DNA from: Mactromeris polynyma
Lineage: Eukaryota; Mollusca; Bivalvia; Venerida; Mactridae
Assembly (NCBI GenBank): GCA_032209605.1
Contig: JASFXZ010000014.1
Span: 15,271,231 to 15,335,230, forward strand
Length of the DNA stretch: 64,000 bases
Direction of reading: 5' to 3'
Shown: positions 23,840 through 35,889 of the stretch, one piece after another
Layout of the letters: each line of letters opens with the position of its first letter
Position numbering within the stretch: the stretch's first letter is position 1
Made by a program: the position numbers and the translations under genes
The notes under the pieces: model-generated
The model's database searches: none
What the model was told of the DNA's origin: nothing
The model's input: only the letters and a program-made list of their open reading frames with translations

Positions 23840-25368
23840 GGCCCGTTTTATCAACGTTCTTACGCACAAAAGTTTCGTAAGATTTTCTGACGTTCTTACG
23901 ATCGCAAGAGCGTTTTATCAATATTTCCGTACGCATGCAGACGCTACGAATTCGTTAGTTATAACGAAAATGCTACTCGGTGGTTTTAGGCATTCGTAAC
24001 GTTCGTAACAAATATGATTAATTATGATTTCACATTAATCAACAATAGTTATGAACTTTTTAATCCATTCATCTACTTCATATCACATGAAATTGTCTGG
24101 CATTACTGGGGGGGGGGGGGGGGGGGGTACATTAATAAGTATATATTGTTATCTTATAAAGATGATTCCATACATACTAGCTGATACAGTAGTCAATCGA
24201 ACAAAGTAAAACTTCTAACAATTAAAAGGTAATTTGAAGATGGAATAAGAATAGTGTGTATGTGGAATTGTACATGGAATATAAATGTATGATTTACATT
24301 TGAAGTACAGTATCAACTATGTCATACAACTTTTAAAATTTAATACTATTATTTGGTTATTGCTAAGCCTAATTTTAACTGTTACGACATGAAATTGATG
24401 ACTTTATATATCAAGACAGATTAATTATGAACTCTTATAAACCATTAGAATTACTGTGGTTATGACTGTAAGCAGCATTTCACATTTCTTTAATAATAGT
24501 CTGCATCATTAACATCACCAGCTGAATGACATCCTCAATGATATTTGACTTACAATTAAGTATTAAATCCTCAATAAATTAGATCTTAAAGATCGTGAAA
24601 ACTCAAGAAAATAATAAACTATTTAAGCAAATTTTCATCCTTCTGAGCATAGAATACCACTCAATATACTGTTTCTTAAGCTGTGTAGTGGAATGTGACG
24701 AAACGGTAGAGCACCTTGCGAGAGTTGGGGTGGGGTCGAGGCCAACACTGGGTGCACATCCACCTGCATTTATATGAAGGTAGCAAAAGAGTAGTGACGT
24801 AAGTGGGAGGAGAGCATCGGTGTGGGATGATACAGCCAACTGGTTACTACAGTTTGTAGAGTGCCATGCAGGGATAGAGGGGGTGGCGTGAGTTCGAACA
24901 CCTCATCAAGCGCCACACCACTACAGTACTTTCATATTTCAGTTCGAACCTCTTATGACCAGCCCCTGTTTATTCGCATCTTAGTCATCAGACATGAAAT
25001 AGCAAACCTCCTCTTTAAGAAATATGCTTTTAGTGGGTAGGCATATCTGCCGACATATCTAACTGAATACTGTTCAGTGTTCTGTTACATTGTACCAGTA
25101 CTTTTAAGCAGCTATCCACCGAAGTTTGCTCGTCTTCCTCTGAGAAGTTTGTTTGACAACAGATGGATAGGCGGTTATATTTTTGTTTCTCAACAGACGA
25201 CTGAGAGACGACGTGAGATACGTCTAGTTTGACATCCCCAAGAAGAGCGTGTACTGATTTACTGTGCGCACGAACATTCTTATTCGTAAGATCGCAGTCA
25301 TACATGTATACGGACACATTTTGATAAAACGATCGTAAGTGTTTTAAAACGTTGATAAAACGGGTCCA
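23840..25368. mobile_element. Possible 1.5-kb non-autonomous element with GGCCCGTTTTATCAACG ends
   Basis: The left end is GGCCCGTTTTATCAACGTTC. The right end (minus strand) is GGACCCGTTTTATCAACGTT. Both ends continue with clustered TTACGATCG and ATTCTTACG words for about 100 bp. The middle holds tRNA-like SINE fragments (24690-24960) and a G-run at about 24109-24127. It could be two separate short elements of one family rather than a single transposon. Confidence 0.45.
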
Positions 25369-27659
25369 ACTCAAGACCAAAATTGAATGTTGATATGCGT
25401 GTCACAGGCACACTCATGTCCAACTTTCTGGCTCATCGCAAGATTCCCCAGATCTGATCGATATTGGCTCCATGCTATAACCGATTATATATACGCCACT
25501 TTAACGTCTCATAATCATTATCATTCGCGACTGAATTAGCCACCCCGCTGTGTTTAGCCAGCATGATGAAATGCCAAGGGCTGTAGCATTTATCTTGATG
25601 TATCAGTATGTATGTAGTTGTGTATATTTTGCTTTCGAATATTACATGTATCATAATATATTTGCTAACAAAACTGTATCTGTTTTCTTCAGTATACGTT
25701 TTAATCAATACTATATATTGACATTTTAGTACTCAGTACATGTAATAACGCACGATATGGGATCTTTATATTTTCATTGACCGACTTTTAGGATACAAGA
25801 AATTAACAAAACGATATTATGACTGATAAATAAAAGTATTTGGAAGTAATTGACAAGTTATCTTAAAACCTTTGATGTAAGTCAATTACTTAACACAAAT
25901 GTGTGAAAATACACATGGATGACAAACAGTTGGTTGAAATGTATCACATTTCACACCTTGTATTGAGACATAATTTTTCAATAGAAAAATAATGAAATTG
26001 GTAAATGTAAATAAAATATTATATTATGTTATATTGGAATGTTAAGTACTAATACTACAATTCACATACTATTATACATATCTTTCACATAAAATATAAT
26101 CAAGAAGTTTAAGTTAAAATCATGAAGAATAGGAATTGTAATACATTTTTTTCACAAATAAATTACCATACATGAAAGTGCTATCGTCATGTTGGGGGAA
26201 AATAAAATTAATCTTTAAGCAAACAACATTATATGAACAGAACAGAACAGACATTTTATTAAGACTTGTACAATGTAAATCGTCCACAACACATACATGT
26301 TTATATACATTTTGTCAACGTGAAAGTTACTTACTAAGTGTTATTGAACAACAATAAAAATACATCGGAATAAGTCATATATTACACAATTTAGTTTGAA
26401 ATAAATCGTCGGAGGTTGAACTAAGCATTTATCTTTCAACAGTTAATAAAGTATTCAGTATTATATGAGATGTTAATCCAATTATGACAACGAAGATGTT
26501 CAATTGCCTGTAAAAACAAATATCATCTATATAGTAATAAGTGACATGTACTTAAAACCGCATAACATTAAATGTTCGTAGCTTTAAATTCGACACGCTA
26601 GATGCATATAGGAGGTGATTTGTCAAATCTAATACATTTGTATATGTATATACTTATGTGCTTAATCGAAATGATGGTTATTATTGTATCGTAAAATGTT
26701 GCTTAATATGGGCGCTTTCCCACACCTTACACGTTTTGTCGGCACATCAACAACAATTTAAAATTTCACGATCTGTTCATGTCTAGCTGTTCTTTGTTAC
26801 ATAGTTATATGATTACGTTCATGTAATAAAATTCACCAGACCAATGCTTAACAACTTTAAAGATTAAAATCAGAAGCAATTTTATGCATTTCATATAATA
26901 CATATGTACTGCATAACCATCAACAAATTGCTTACTTTTTGAAGAACGCACCCTCATAATGCATTTTAGATTTGTTTACAATAATCAACTGAATGTTGCA
27001 ACTGTCATAAATTCTTGATCGCTTCAGTGAAATTTTTGATTATAGTATATACATTTTTAAGTATAAGTGTTTATTCATGAGAATGCAAAATTTCAAATCA
27101 GCTGAAAATTCGGCAAGGGGTCCAGGGGGCCGCTGAAGCTACTGGCTTTAAGCATCTAAGATGGTTTAAATTGTCTAAAAACGGCCCTTGCGAGCGTCAA
27201 ATCAATCCCCGGAAAATTATCATGCCTGATTATTACACGAGTACAGTAGAGCCACTCGTAACAAGTCTCTTAAGTCATGTATGTTTTATATTGTTGTTGT
27301 TTTATCTATAAACTAAAGATAAGTGCTAATCAGTTCATCTACTGTCTGACAGCGATGTAATCGATTTTTACAAAATGTTATTTCACAATCTTTCTGAAAA
27401 ACGGAATATGTATTGCAGGAATATTAATTTTTTCAAAACCGTTTGCACAAGTTTGATATCTCAATCCGTTGTTGAGATATTAACGACTTCCCACAGTTCC
27501 CATGTATTTTCCCCATTACCCACGTTATCGACGGTGAACGGTTCACCAGTAATAATAGGACATGATTGTTGGGAGTAGAATATAGATGTGTTGAAACAAC
27601 AGTAGCTTACAGAAATCATTGGTCCATGCAGCAGTAGAAATTTAGAACACGACTAAGAT
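25369..27659. other. AT-rich non-coding stretch
   Basis: No gene, RNA or clear repeat was recognised. Short open frames have no conserved features. Confidence 0.5.
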
Positions 27660-27814
27660 TTTTTTTACTTAAGAAAATCTTAGGAAAGAAATATCTTAAG
27701 TAATATATTGAATATAACTTAAAGATAAAATATTTTTTATCCTTGCGTAAGGAAAAAAATATGTCTTAAGGAAAAACTTAAGAAATATCTTAAGATGTAT
27801 ATTGAATACGGGCC
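27660..27814. repeat. CTTAAG-rich element end with GGGCCC terminus
   Basis: The block contains five CTTAAG or near-CTTAAG palindromes and ends ATTGAATACGGGCCC. Read on the minus strand this is GGGCCCGTATTCAATATACA, similar to the ends of the element at 32398-32700. Confidence 0.45.
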
Positions 27815-27909
27815 CAGACGTCATATACCCTGTCAGCGCTGTGTATATAGAAAACTATACGCCGCCTTTAACCAATGAAACTAATGGATTTTTATTTGCA
27901 GTATTATAA

Positions 27910-29465
27910 ATACATATGTATATACACAGAATATCCAATGAAATCCAATAATGTATATACACAGAATATCCAATGACATCCAATAATGTATATACACAGA
28001 ATGACCAATGACATCCAATAATGTATATACACAGAATATCCAATAAAATCCAATAATGTATACATACATAATATCCAATGAAATCCAATAATGTATACAT
28101 ACATAATATCCAATGAAATCCAAAAATGTATATACACAGAATATCCAATGACATCCAATAATGTATATACACAGAATATCCAATAAAATCCAATAATGTA
28201 TATACACAGAATATCCAATGAAATCCAATGTATATACACAGAATATCCAATAAAATCCAATAATGTATATACACAGAATATCCAATAAAATCCAATAATG
28301 TATATACACAGAATATCCAATGAAATCCAATAATGTATACATACATAATATCCAATGAAATCCAATAATGTATACATACATAATATCCAATAAAATCCAA
28401 TAATGTATATACACAGAATGACCAATGAAATCCAATAATGTATAAATACAGAATATCCAATGAAATCCAATAATGTATATATACAGAATGACCAATGAAA
28501 TCCAATAATGTATATACACAGAATATCCAATGAAATCCAATAATGTATATATACAGAATATCCAATGAAATCCAATAATGTATATATACAGAATATCCAA
28601 TGAAATCCAATAATGTATATATACAGAATGACCAATGAAATCCAATAATGTATATACACAGAATATCCAATGAAATCCAATAATGTATACATACATAATA
28701 TCCAATGAAATCCAATAATGTATACATACATAATATCCAATAAAATCCAATAATGTATATACACAGAATGACCAATGAAATCCAATAATGTATAAATACA
28801 GAATATCCAATGAAATCCAATAATGTATATACACAGAATATCCAATGAAATCCAATAATGTATATACACATAATATCCAATGAAATCCAATAATGTATAC
28901 ATACATAATATCCAATAAAATCCAATAATGTATATACACAGAATGACCAATGAAATCCAATAATGTATAAATACAGAATATCCAATGAAATCCAATAATG
29001 TATATACACAGAATATCCAATGAAATCCAATAATGTATATATACAGAATGACCAATGAAATCCAATAATGTATATACACAGAATATCCAATGAAATCCAA
29101 TAATGTATAAATACAGAATATCCAATGAAATCCAATAATGTATATATACAGAATATCCAATGAAATCCAATAATGTATATATACAGAATATCCAATGAAA
29201 TCCAATAATGTATATATACAGAATGACCAATGAAATCCAATAATGTATATATACAGAATGACCAATGAAATCCAATAATGTATATATACAGAATGACCAA
29301 TGAAATCCAATAATGTATATATACAGAATATCCAATGAAATCCAATAATGTATATATACAGAATATCCAATGAAATCCAATAATGCATATATACAGAATA
29401 TCCAATGAAATCCAATAATGTATATATACAGAATATCCAATGAAATCCAATAATGCATATACCGG
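27910..29465. repeat. 35-bp minisatellite, about 44 copies
   Basis: The unit is ATCCAATGAAATCCAATAAT followed by GTATATACACAGAAT (35 bp). Variants include TACATACATAAT, TATATACAGAATGACC and TAAATACAGAAT forms. The minus strand has no stop in any of the three frames across most of the array, so 500-570-codon frames appear; the unit is not a multiple of 3, so each frame cycles through all three phases. It is a satellite, not a gene. Confidence 0.95.
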
Positions 29466-29735
29466 TATACAGAATGACAAATGCAATCCGGTAGAGTTCA
29501 ACCTAGTAGTGGGTGTGTAGAGGATGACCAAGGTAGACCAACAAAGAGCGTATAGTCCCGCAGTGGGCGTATACAAAATGACCAGTGTTGCACAGTACTG
29601 AGCGTATATTTCTATCAGTGGGCGTATACAGAATGACCAGTGCTATACAGTTTTAAGCGTATATTCCAATCAATGAGCGTACACTTGTACAGCAATGAGC
29701 CTATAGTGCAATCAGTGGGCGTATACAGAATTACT
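29466..29735. repeat. Diverged ~55-bp repeats at the edge of the 35-bp array
   Basis: Units begin CAGTGGGCGTATACAGAATG and continue ACCAGTGCTATACAG, then AGCGTATATTCCAAT. The GTATACAGAATGACCA core is shared with the neighbouring 35-bp unit. About four to five degraded copies. Confidence 0.65.
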
Positions 29736-29859
29736 AGCCCTGCGTTCAGTAAAGGTATTTTCGGCTCACGTTTCGTACCGTTTTGCAATTTGGTTCCCCG
29801 TGTGCACTCATTGTGATACGGTGGGCACGGGATACAATACACAACTTTCGCAACTGTTC
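29736..29859 (-). mobile_element. Foldback element, TGCGTTCAG family (copy 2, minus)
   Basis: Reverse complement of most of the element at 22402-22535: AGCCCTGCGTTCAGTAAAGG, GCAATTTGGTTCCCCGTGTG, ACGGTGGGCACGGGATACAA. The 3' end has lost its terminal repeat. A 75-codon minus-strand frame through it is only the repeat. Confidence 0.75.
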
Positions 29860-30040
29860 ATTTTTCAAAACCTACCTGACACTCAAGTACAAAAAAGTGT
29901 CGAATAAACAAAATTTATCTTTTTATCTACATCTTTTCCCCCACAAACACACATGACATTATGTACATCAAGACATAAATACAAACTATCAATTAACAAA
30001 ATCAAAACAAATACCAAGTAAATGACTTCACTGAACAAAT

Positions 30041-30116
30041 CGAGGGTTCAGCGCAAGTCTATCCTAATTCCTATGTATTTATACAGGAGTTAGTATAGTC
30101 TAGCACTGAACCCTCG
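30041..30116. repeat. 76-bp imperfect hairpin
   Basis: The left arm CGAGGGTTCAGCGCAAGTCT, ATCCTAATTCCT pairs with the right arm ending TAGCACTGAACCCTCG. About 27 of 32 positions pair around a ~12-base loop. It may be a very short foldback element or an RNA hairpin. Confidence 0.7.
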
Positions 30117-30870
30117 AAATGATCTAAACGTGCATGTGATTAATATGTTTATTTGAGAAAAAGGTTCTATATGCCGACTTAAAATTTGGCATTCTAGTAC
30201 TTCGTTTTGATTTTCTCAAATAAAATACCTTATATCGTCATGGTTGACCACGCGTGACGGCGAGCACGATTATCAACTTTTGGCACGAGTATCTCGTGCA
30301 CTGTGTAGTAAGCGGTAAATTAAATTTCAATGCAATCCACGTTGTATGTCCAACACGAAAGACAGAAAAGATGGCGAGAATGACCACTGAAGAACGCGCC
30401 AGGGACGTCGGTATGATTGATGCTGGTACTCCGATTTGACAGGTATGACTGACTTTATAAATTTATTAATCAATTCAAATTGAATTTTTGAAAATAATTA
30501 TAAAAATTAATAATGTTTTGTATTATTGACCACTTATAATTAATATGTCAGGTTACCCGTACGTTCAATACACAGACACTCGATTGAGTGCCTGTGGTTC
30601 AATAGGCGCAAATATGTACATTTGTTTCAGTTCTTATATTTCGACGAAATACCAAGTAGACGTTTAGAAATTGTGTTCAGTGTAGATTTAAGGACCTTTT
30701 TAGGTCTTGAACAAGGTCGTTTGCCACATTGTAATCGGCTAAATGGGCCAATATCGTTATGTTACATAATATCTTGTTCAAGAACTTTGACAGGTTCTGA
30801 TTTTTTTCGATCAGAACCTACCCTTCCGCCTGTGGACACTAAACATAACGATAGATCCCTATTGTTATGG
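30117..30870. other. Non-coding, includes a short perfect hairpin
   Basis: No gene is seen. GGTTCTGAT...ATCAGAACC at 30796-30821 is a 9-bp perfect stem with an 8-base T-rich loop. The sequence runs directly into the 30-bp array. Confidence 0.45.
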
Positions 30871-31454
30871 CCTAATACTGAGGTATTTATCGAGTTAAGA
30901 CATAATTCGGCGGTATATATCGAGTTAGGACATAATTCGGCGGTATATATCGAATTAGGACATAATTCGGCGGAACATGTCGAGTTAGGACATAATTCGG
31001 GGGTATTTATCGAGTAAGGATATACTTCGGTGGTATTTATCGAGTTAGGACATAATACAGAGGCGTATATCGAGTAAGGACATAATACAGAAGCGTATAG
31101 CGAGTTAGGACATAACTCGGCGGTATATATCGAGTTGGGACATAATACAGAGGCGTTTATCGAGTTAGGACATAACTCGGCGGTATATATCGAGTTGGGA
31201 CATAATACAGAGGCGTTTATCGAGTAAGGACATAATACAGAGGCGTATATCGAGTAAGGACAAAATACAAAGGCGTATTTCGAGTTAGGACCTAATACAG
31301 AGGCGTATTTCGAGTTAGGACATAATACAGAGGCGTTTATCAAGTTAGGACATAATACAGAGGCGTATATCGAGTTAGGACATAATACAGAGGCGTATAT
31401 CAAGTTAGGACATAATTCAGAGGTGTATATCGAGTTAGGTCATAGTACAGAGGA
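30871..31454. repeat. 30-bp minisatellite, about 19.5 copies
   Basis: The unit is CATAATACAGAGGCGTATAT followed by CGAGTTAGGA. A second form has CATAATTCGGCGGTATATAT. The left third is mostly the second form and the right mostly the first. The 30-bp period keeps frames constant, so a 213-codon minus frame repeats YASVLCPNSI and a + frame also opens. Neither has any non-repeat conserved sequence. Confidence 0.95.
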
Positions 31455-32192
31455 CATTCTCGTGATTTACGCTAGAAGACAACGACTACATGTTTAAGTC
31501 GCGTTTTTTTCTAGGAAAAATTCAGGCATATTTTTCAGTGAGCAGAGTTAATCTAAGTATCATCAAAAGTACGAACAGAATGATGAGTTCTCTTAAATCA
31601 TCAGTAATGTAGTATTAATTCACCTTGCCATAAACAACGGTATGATAATAATGATGTGTCGTATGATATTAACTTTGCATTATGTGTGTGATAAAAATGA
31701 CAGACCACTGACAGACTGGTACTTTATTAGACGTACTAAGTGTTGCAACAGACAGGATACTATGAACATCGTGAATAATTTTGGAACGCTGAAATTTAAT
31801 CAGTGTTAAGTTACGACTGTGTTCATTCACAATTTTTTACGCATGACACGGATTGTGTGAGTGTCAACTTATTAAGAACTTGATTGTTATGGAGGGAAAA
31901 CAACATGAAATACTCGATACTTCCATTTGTATGATAAACTCGATCACGTGTAATTTGTAATTCTAAAAAAACACGCGTGCATGTATGTGTCATCTGTAAC
32001 GCTGAAGATAATCCACGTGCTGCGACTGAATATTTTATTTTTACTTAAAGTTCGCAATTCGTAGGAACTGAAACATTTAGGTAAGTGTGTTTTTATATTT
32101 TCTATATATGTTTGTTATTAGTCTCCTAAACGTAATGATAACTTGATGTAATCACAAACCATGATTTAGTTTCCTGATTTAGTTAAAATATA
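31455..32192. other. Non-coding
   Basis: AT-rich with no recognisable gene or repeat. Confidence 0.4.
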
Positions 32193-32334
32193 CAGTGCAA
32201 CCCGGTCTGTTATCGCTTTTCTCTGTAGTAAGAATTTTCAATTATTTAACCTCTCTTGAGCAACAACCTTTCAACAACAACCAAAGTTTGCGCTACAGAA
32301 ATGATGTTGCTATTACAAGGTTATACGGAATGTA
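32193..32334. mobile_element. MITE-like fragment, CAGTGYAACC family
   Basis: It begins CAGTGCAACCCGGTCTG after TA. It contains CTCTTGAGCAACAACCTTTC and ends in a degraded GGTTATACGGAATG before TA. Confidence 0.6.
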
Positions 32335-32397
32335 AAATCACTTGGCATTCACCTTTGATTCTGTTGAAGAAGTTGTCATATGGTTGCTAAAGAACAA

Positions 32398-32700
32398 GAT
32401 GCCGTTTTATTAAGCTTCTTAAGGAACTTCTTAACTTAAGAAAATTCTTAAGAATTTCTTTACTTAAGAGTTTCTTATTTGTTTGCGTAACTTTAAGAAG
32501 AAGTAACCTACACCTTTCTTAACGCGAGCGTTCTTGAGTAAATATGGCCGCCATTTTGATCTATAATGTAAACAGACGACGGGTACATGAACATCTTAAG
32601 AAAATGAATTAGAGAAATGCTTTCTGCAACGGTTTAGGAAATTCTTAAAAATCTTCTTCAATCGAAACTTTAAGATAAGAACGTTAATGATACGGGGCCC
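32398..32700. mobile_element. CTTAAG-rich inverted-repeat element
   Basis: The left end is GCCGTTTTATTAAGCTTCTT. The right end on the minus strand is GGGCCCCGTATCATTAACGT. Both continue with TTCTTAA-type words. About 300 bp, related by its ends to the elements near 27814 and 23840. Confidence 0.5.
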
Positions 32701-33170
32701 TGATCAGTACAAGTTGGAAACACATGAAAAATTGGTTTGGTCAAAATAATGTTGCAATACCCACAGCGCTCTAATCAGCGCAACAACCGACCAACAACCC
32801 ATATTTCGACCATACCACTTAGTCATTATGTTCTCTTCGGATCTCCGTGTCACGTATACTTTAAAAAGTAAACGCAATGCACTCATTTCCATACGCTTGA
32901 AGTCACCGTGGTATGTGGGTTACTCTGTGAATATATTACCCCCGTCATACGTAAAAATACACTCAAGCAAAGTATGTCATTCATAAAGTGCTCCATATAG
33001 ATCCACGTCATGTAGGAGCGCTAATAATGAACTAATGAATATGACATTACGCACGTGGAATAACACACCACTTTAAAAATGTTATGTTAGGTTAACGTAA
33101 AGTGCAATATATTACAAACTGGGTCATAAACGGAGAGGCGGTAAACGATATAACTATGTAAACCACTCAT
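32701..33170. other. Non-coding
   Basis: No gene or clear repeat was recognised. Confidence 0.4.
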
Positions 33171-33912
33171 AACCGATGAGACCAGGGTCCGGAATTATAG
33201 CCGATGTGAATAACAAGGCTTACTGACGGCTGAATATCTTTCGTATCTATTTTCTTTGCGATTTTAGTGTGAATCTGAAATTCATTAGGCCTATGCTTAA
33301 CTCACAGCCCTCTATCTAAGATTCACACTCAAATATTTCAAGCGAAAAGAAAAGAATACTCAGCGCTTAATAAGCACTCCACTCCATTTCTCTAAATAAA
33401 AGTTCAACACTCAGACTTAGCACGGTAAATTTTGACACCTGAGTGCTGGTGCCTTGTTCACAAACGTTTTAAGACTGAAACTCAGACTTAGAATTTAAAT
33501 TTGCAAAAAGTTATATTTGCTTAGTTTTTATTTATCTAAACGAATGAAATTGTGTCCGAATACGTGTTACCCACTGTACATGTTTGCCAATTCTTATTAA
33601 AATCTATGCTGTTATAACAACGTAGGAGCAAAGTGAAGATTTGATATTTTAAAGGCTAAGTCTGAGTTTTATTCCCTAGTCTCAGGAATATTCTACGTGT
33701 ACATTCATCATATATACATTGATATTTGTTCCGTTGATATTAGTAGATAATGTTTGTTTTGTTTTGTTAAAACTGTATATACTGTTCTGCTCTCCAACTT
33801 GGAGGAAATAAACGAAATAATAAAAAAAAAAAAAAAGTCTTAAAATGTTAGTGAACAAGGCTCCTGATTGCAGAGTTGTTAGTATCGGTTATAATTCCGG
33901 GCCCATTGGTTA
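33171..33912. mobile_element. Outer inverted-repeat element
   Basis: The left end carries GGTCCGGAATTATAGCCGAT (33186-33205). The right end on the minus strand carries GGCCCGGAATTATAACCGAT. Extended similarity (TAACCGATG / TAACCAATG) lies outside these blocks. It encloses another inverted-repeat element at 33447-33865. Confidence 0.55.
33447..33865. mobile_element. Inner inverted-repeat element, GCCTTGTTCACAAACG ends
   Basis: The left end is GTGCCTTGTTCACAAACGTT followed by TTAAGACT. The right end on the minus strand is GAGCCTTGTTCACTAACATT then TTAAGACT. About 420 bp. A matching end (AGTCTTAAAATGTCCGTGAA) lies in the RBM33-like intron at 1514-1560. Confidence 0.65.
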
Positions 33913-35880
33913 CGGATTTGAGTCCGTATACGCTGGCATGTTGACTTTTAATACCGACGAAGTATAGAAGTTATTATTCTTAACTCGTTTTTATTTCTCT
34001 TCCTGTCCTCCATGGTTTGTAGTGTATACAGTGTCATGTATTTCAGACATATTCAGTTCAATATGTAAATCTTATACTGGTCAATCGTGCTAACACACAG
34101 GTACAATATCGCATAGATACTTAAAAGCAGCTACTGCATATATCTAATGTTGCTATTGATTGCAGAAAGCTTAATCAATTAAGATTAAAATGAGTTGACT
34201 TGTTTAAAATGTCAATGTAGCCCTGTCATGATCACGTGCATCGTTTCAGATCCATTTGTCATAATGTATCGAGTACTCTCAAAATACAAATGGCTGGTGA
34301 GCTCTCTTGACCCGTACATATAAGCTATTATGATCAATAAATCATTAAAAACACAGTAGGCCTATTGAAACGTTTAAAGAATGAAGAGTTCTGAGTACAA
34401 TACGACAGTAGATTGTCACGAGTTCTCTCCCTTGATTCATTCTAGAGTCATCTCCCTTTATCCCTTCTATTATATATTTCTACAATAAATTAAGATACAC
34501 AAACAAAAACATAAGTGTTGAAGTAATCAAGAGAATCAAAGGTTTGCTGTACGAACTTATCGAATTTCAAAATATGTATCATAAAATGTCTTTATAATAG
34601 ATCAAAATAACTATCCTATCTATTTCTGTAGTAAATAATGCAGGCCTACCGATAGCGGATATCGAGTCGATCATTAACTCGCTAATTAGGAAGATACTTT
34701 TGTCGTTAAGCCATGTAATTGCATGACGGGAAAGTTGGTCATGTAAATGTTCGTTTGATGTTATATAAATGTTATCTAAGTGATATCTAAATGTTATATA
34801 AAAAATCAAAATTGAATATTATTCCTTGTAATTTAAAAGTGATTTAAACTTCATACATCATCATTAGAAAGTCATCTTATACAGTAATTATGAATGTAAA
34901 GTGTATCCGATATGGCGCTGTTATAATGATTGACTAATGCTCCAAAATACAAATGTACGGTGTCCCTTTAGTGACATAGCTGGATAGCTTCCTCACTAAC
35001 AAATTATACATCCCGGTTTAATAACGAACCCATAGCAGAACGGAGTGAGTGATTTGAAGTCAGCGACCATAACCACTCGGCCACAGATACCCCAAAATAA
35101 AAGGAAACTACATTTAAAATGCTTACCGGTTTTCGGGGAATGACCGACATACTACAGTTACAAATGAGTCACATATTTAAATATGTTTGTAATATTATGG
35201 CCTCATCTTCCCCGGAAAATGTTGAAATAAACATAAAATGATGCAACTATTCTGTCGCTTTAGCATGTCAGCATGGCATTAGTCCCACTAATGTTTTGAC
35301 TCTGTTACTACAGGAAATTAAGATGACAATTTGACAATAAATGAGTTTTACTTAGAGCATAAACACATTAATGTGTCATTAATTGACGACTTAATAAACA
35401 TTACCATGATATAACTTACTTAATACAAAGAAGGTGTATGAAGTTCATTTTACCAGGTACGAAAAGGTCAAATAGTAAACATTTTGTTTGTTGTCTGTCA
35501 CGATTAACTTTACATTCGTAATAAAATGTCAATCATATATTTTTTTGACTGAAGCATTTAGTCTTAAACTTATACTGTTTTCGCAACCTCTTGTGAATAA
35601 GGACATGATTGTATTTTGATGCCAGATTTTGACAGTGTGTACACTAAAGGAATTGATTTATATACAACTATAGCAGTCAATGTAATATAAAAATGTTGTA
35701 AAAATTGTGTTTTTTGGTAATAAACGCCATTATTAATACAATATTGGTAACGTATATGTCAATGGAATCGAGTTCGGAATTATGCTATTTTAAGGATAAA
35801 ATGGTCTACAACAAACTGCTTTATTCAACATTAAACCATTTACTTATTCAATATCCACCCATATATATAATTTATCAGTA
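33913..35880. other. Non-coding, includes a minus-strand SINE fragment
   Basis: 34962-35092 read on the minus strand gives GGCCGAGTGGTTATGGTCGC, a B-box-like GGGTTCGTTAT, and TGAGGAAGCTATCCAGC, the SINE-like structure also seen at 8500-8660. The rest is AT-rich with no gene. Confidence 0.5.
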
Positions 35881-35889
35881 TACGTTTTA

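Noticed and set aside
27855..29576. Three overlapping 500-570-codon minus-strand frames
   Set aside because: They are one 35-bp satellite read in three phases; the peptides are the same period shifted, with no start context, introns or non-repeat sequence.
30762..31403. 213-codon minus-strand frame with 10-residue repeats
   Set aside because: It is the 30-bp minisatellite; frame constancy follows from the unit length, and the other strand is open too.
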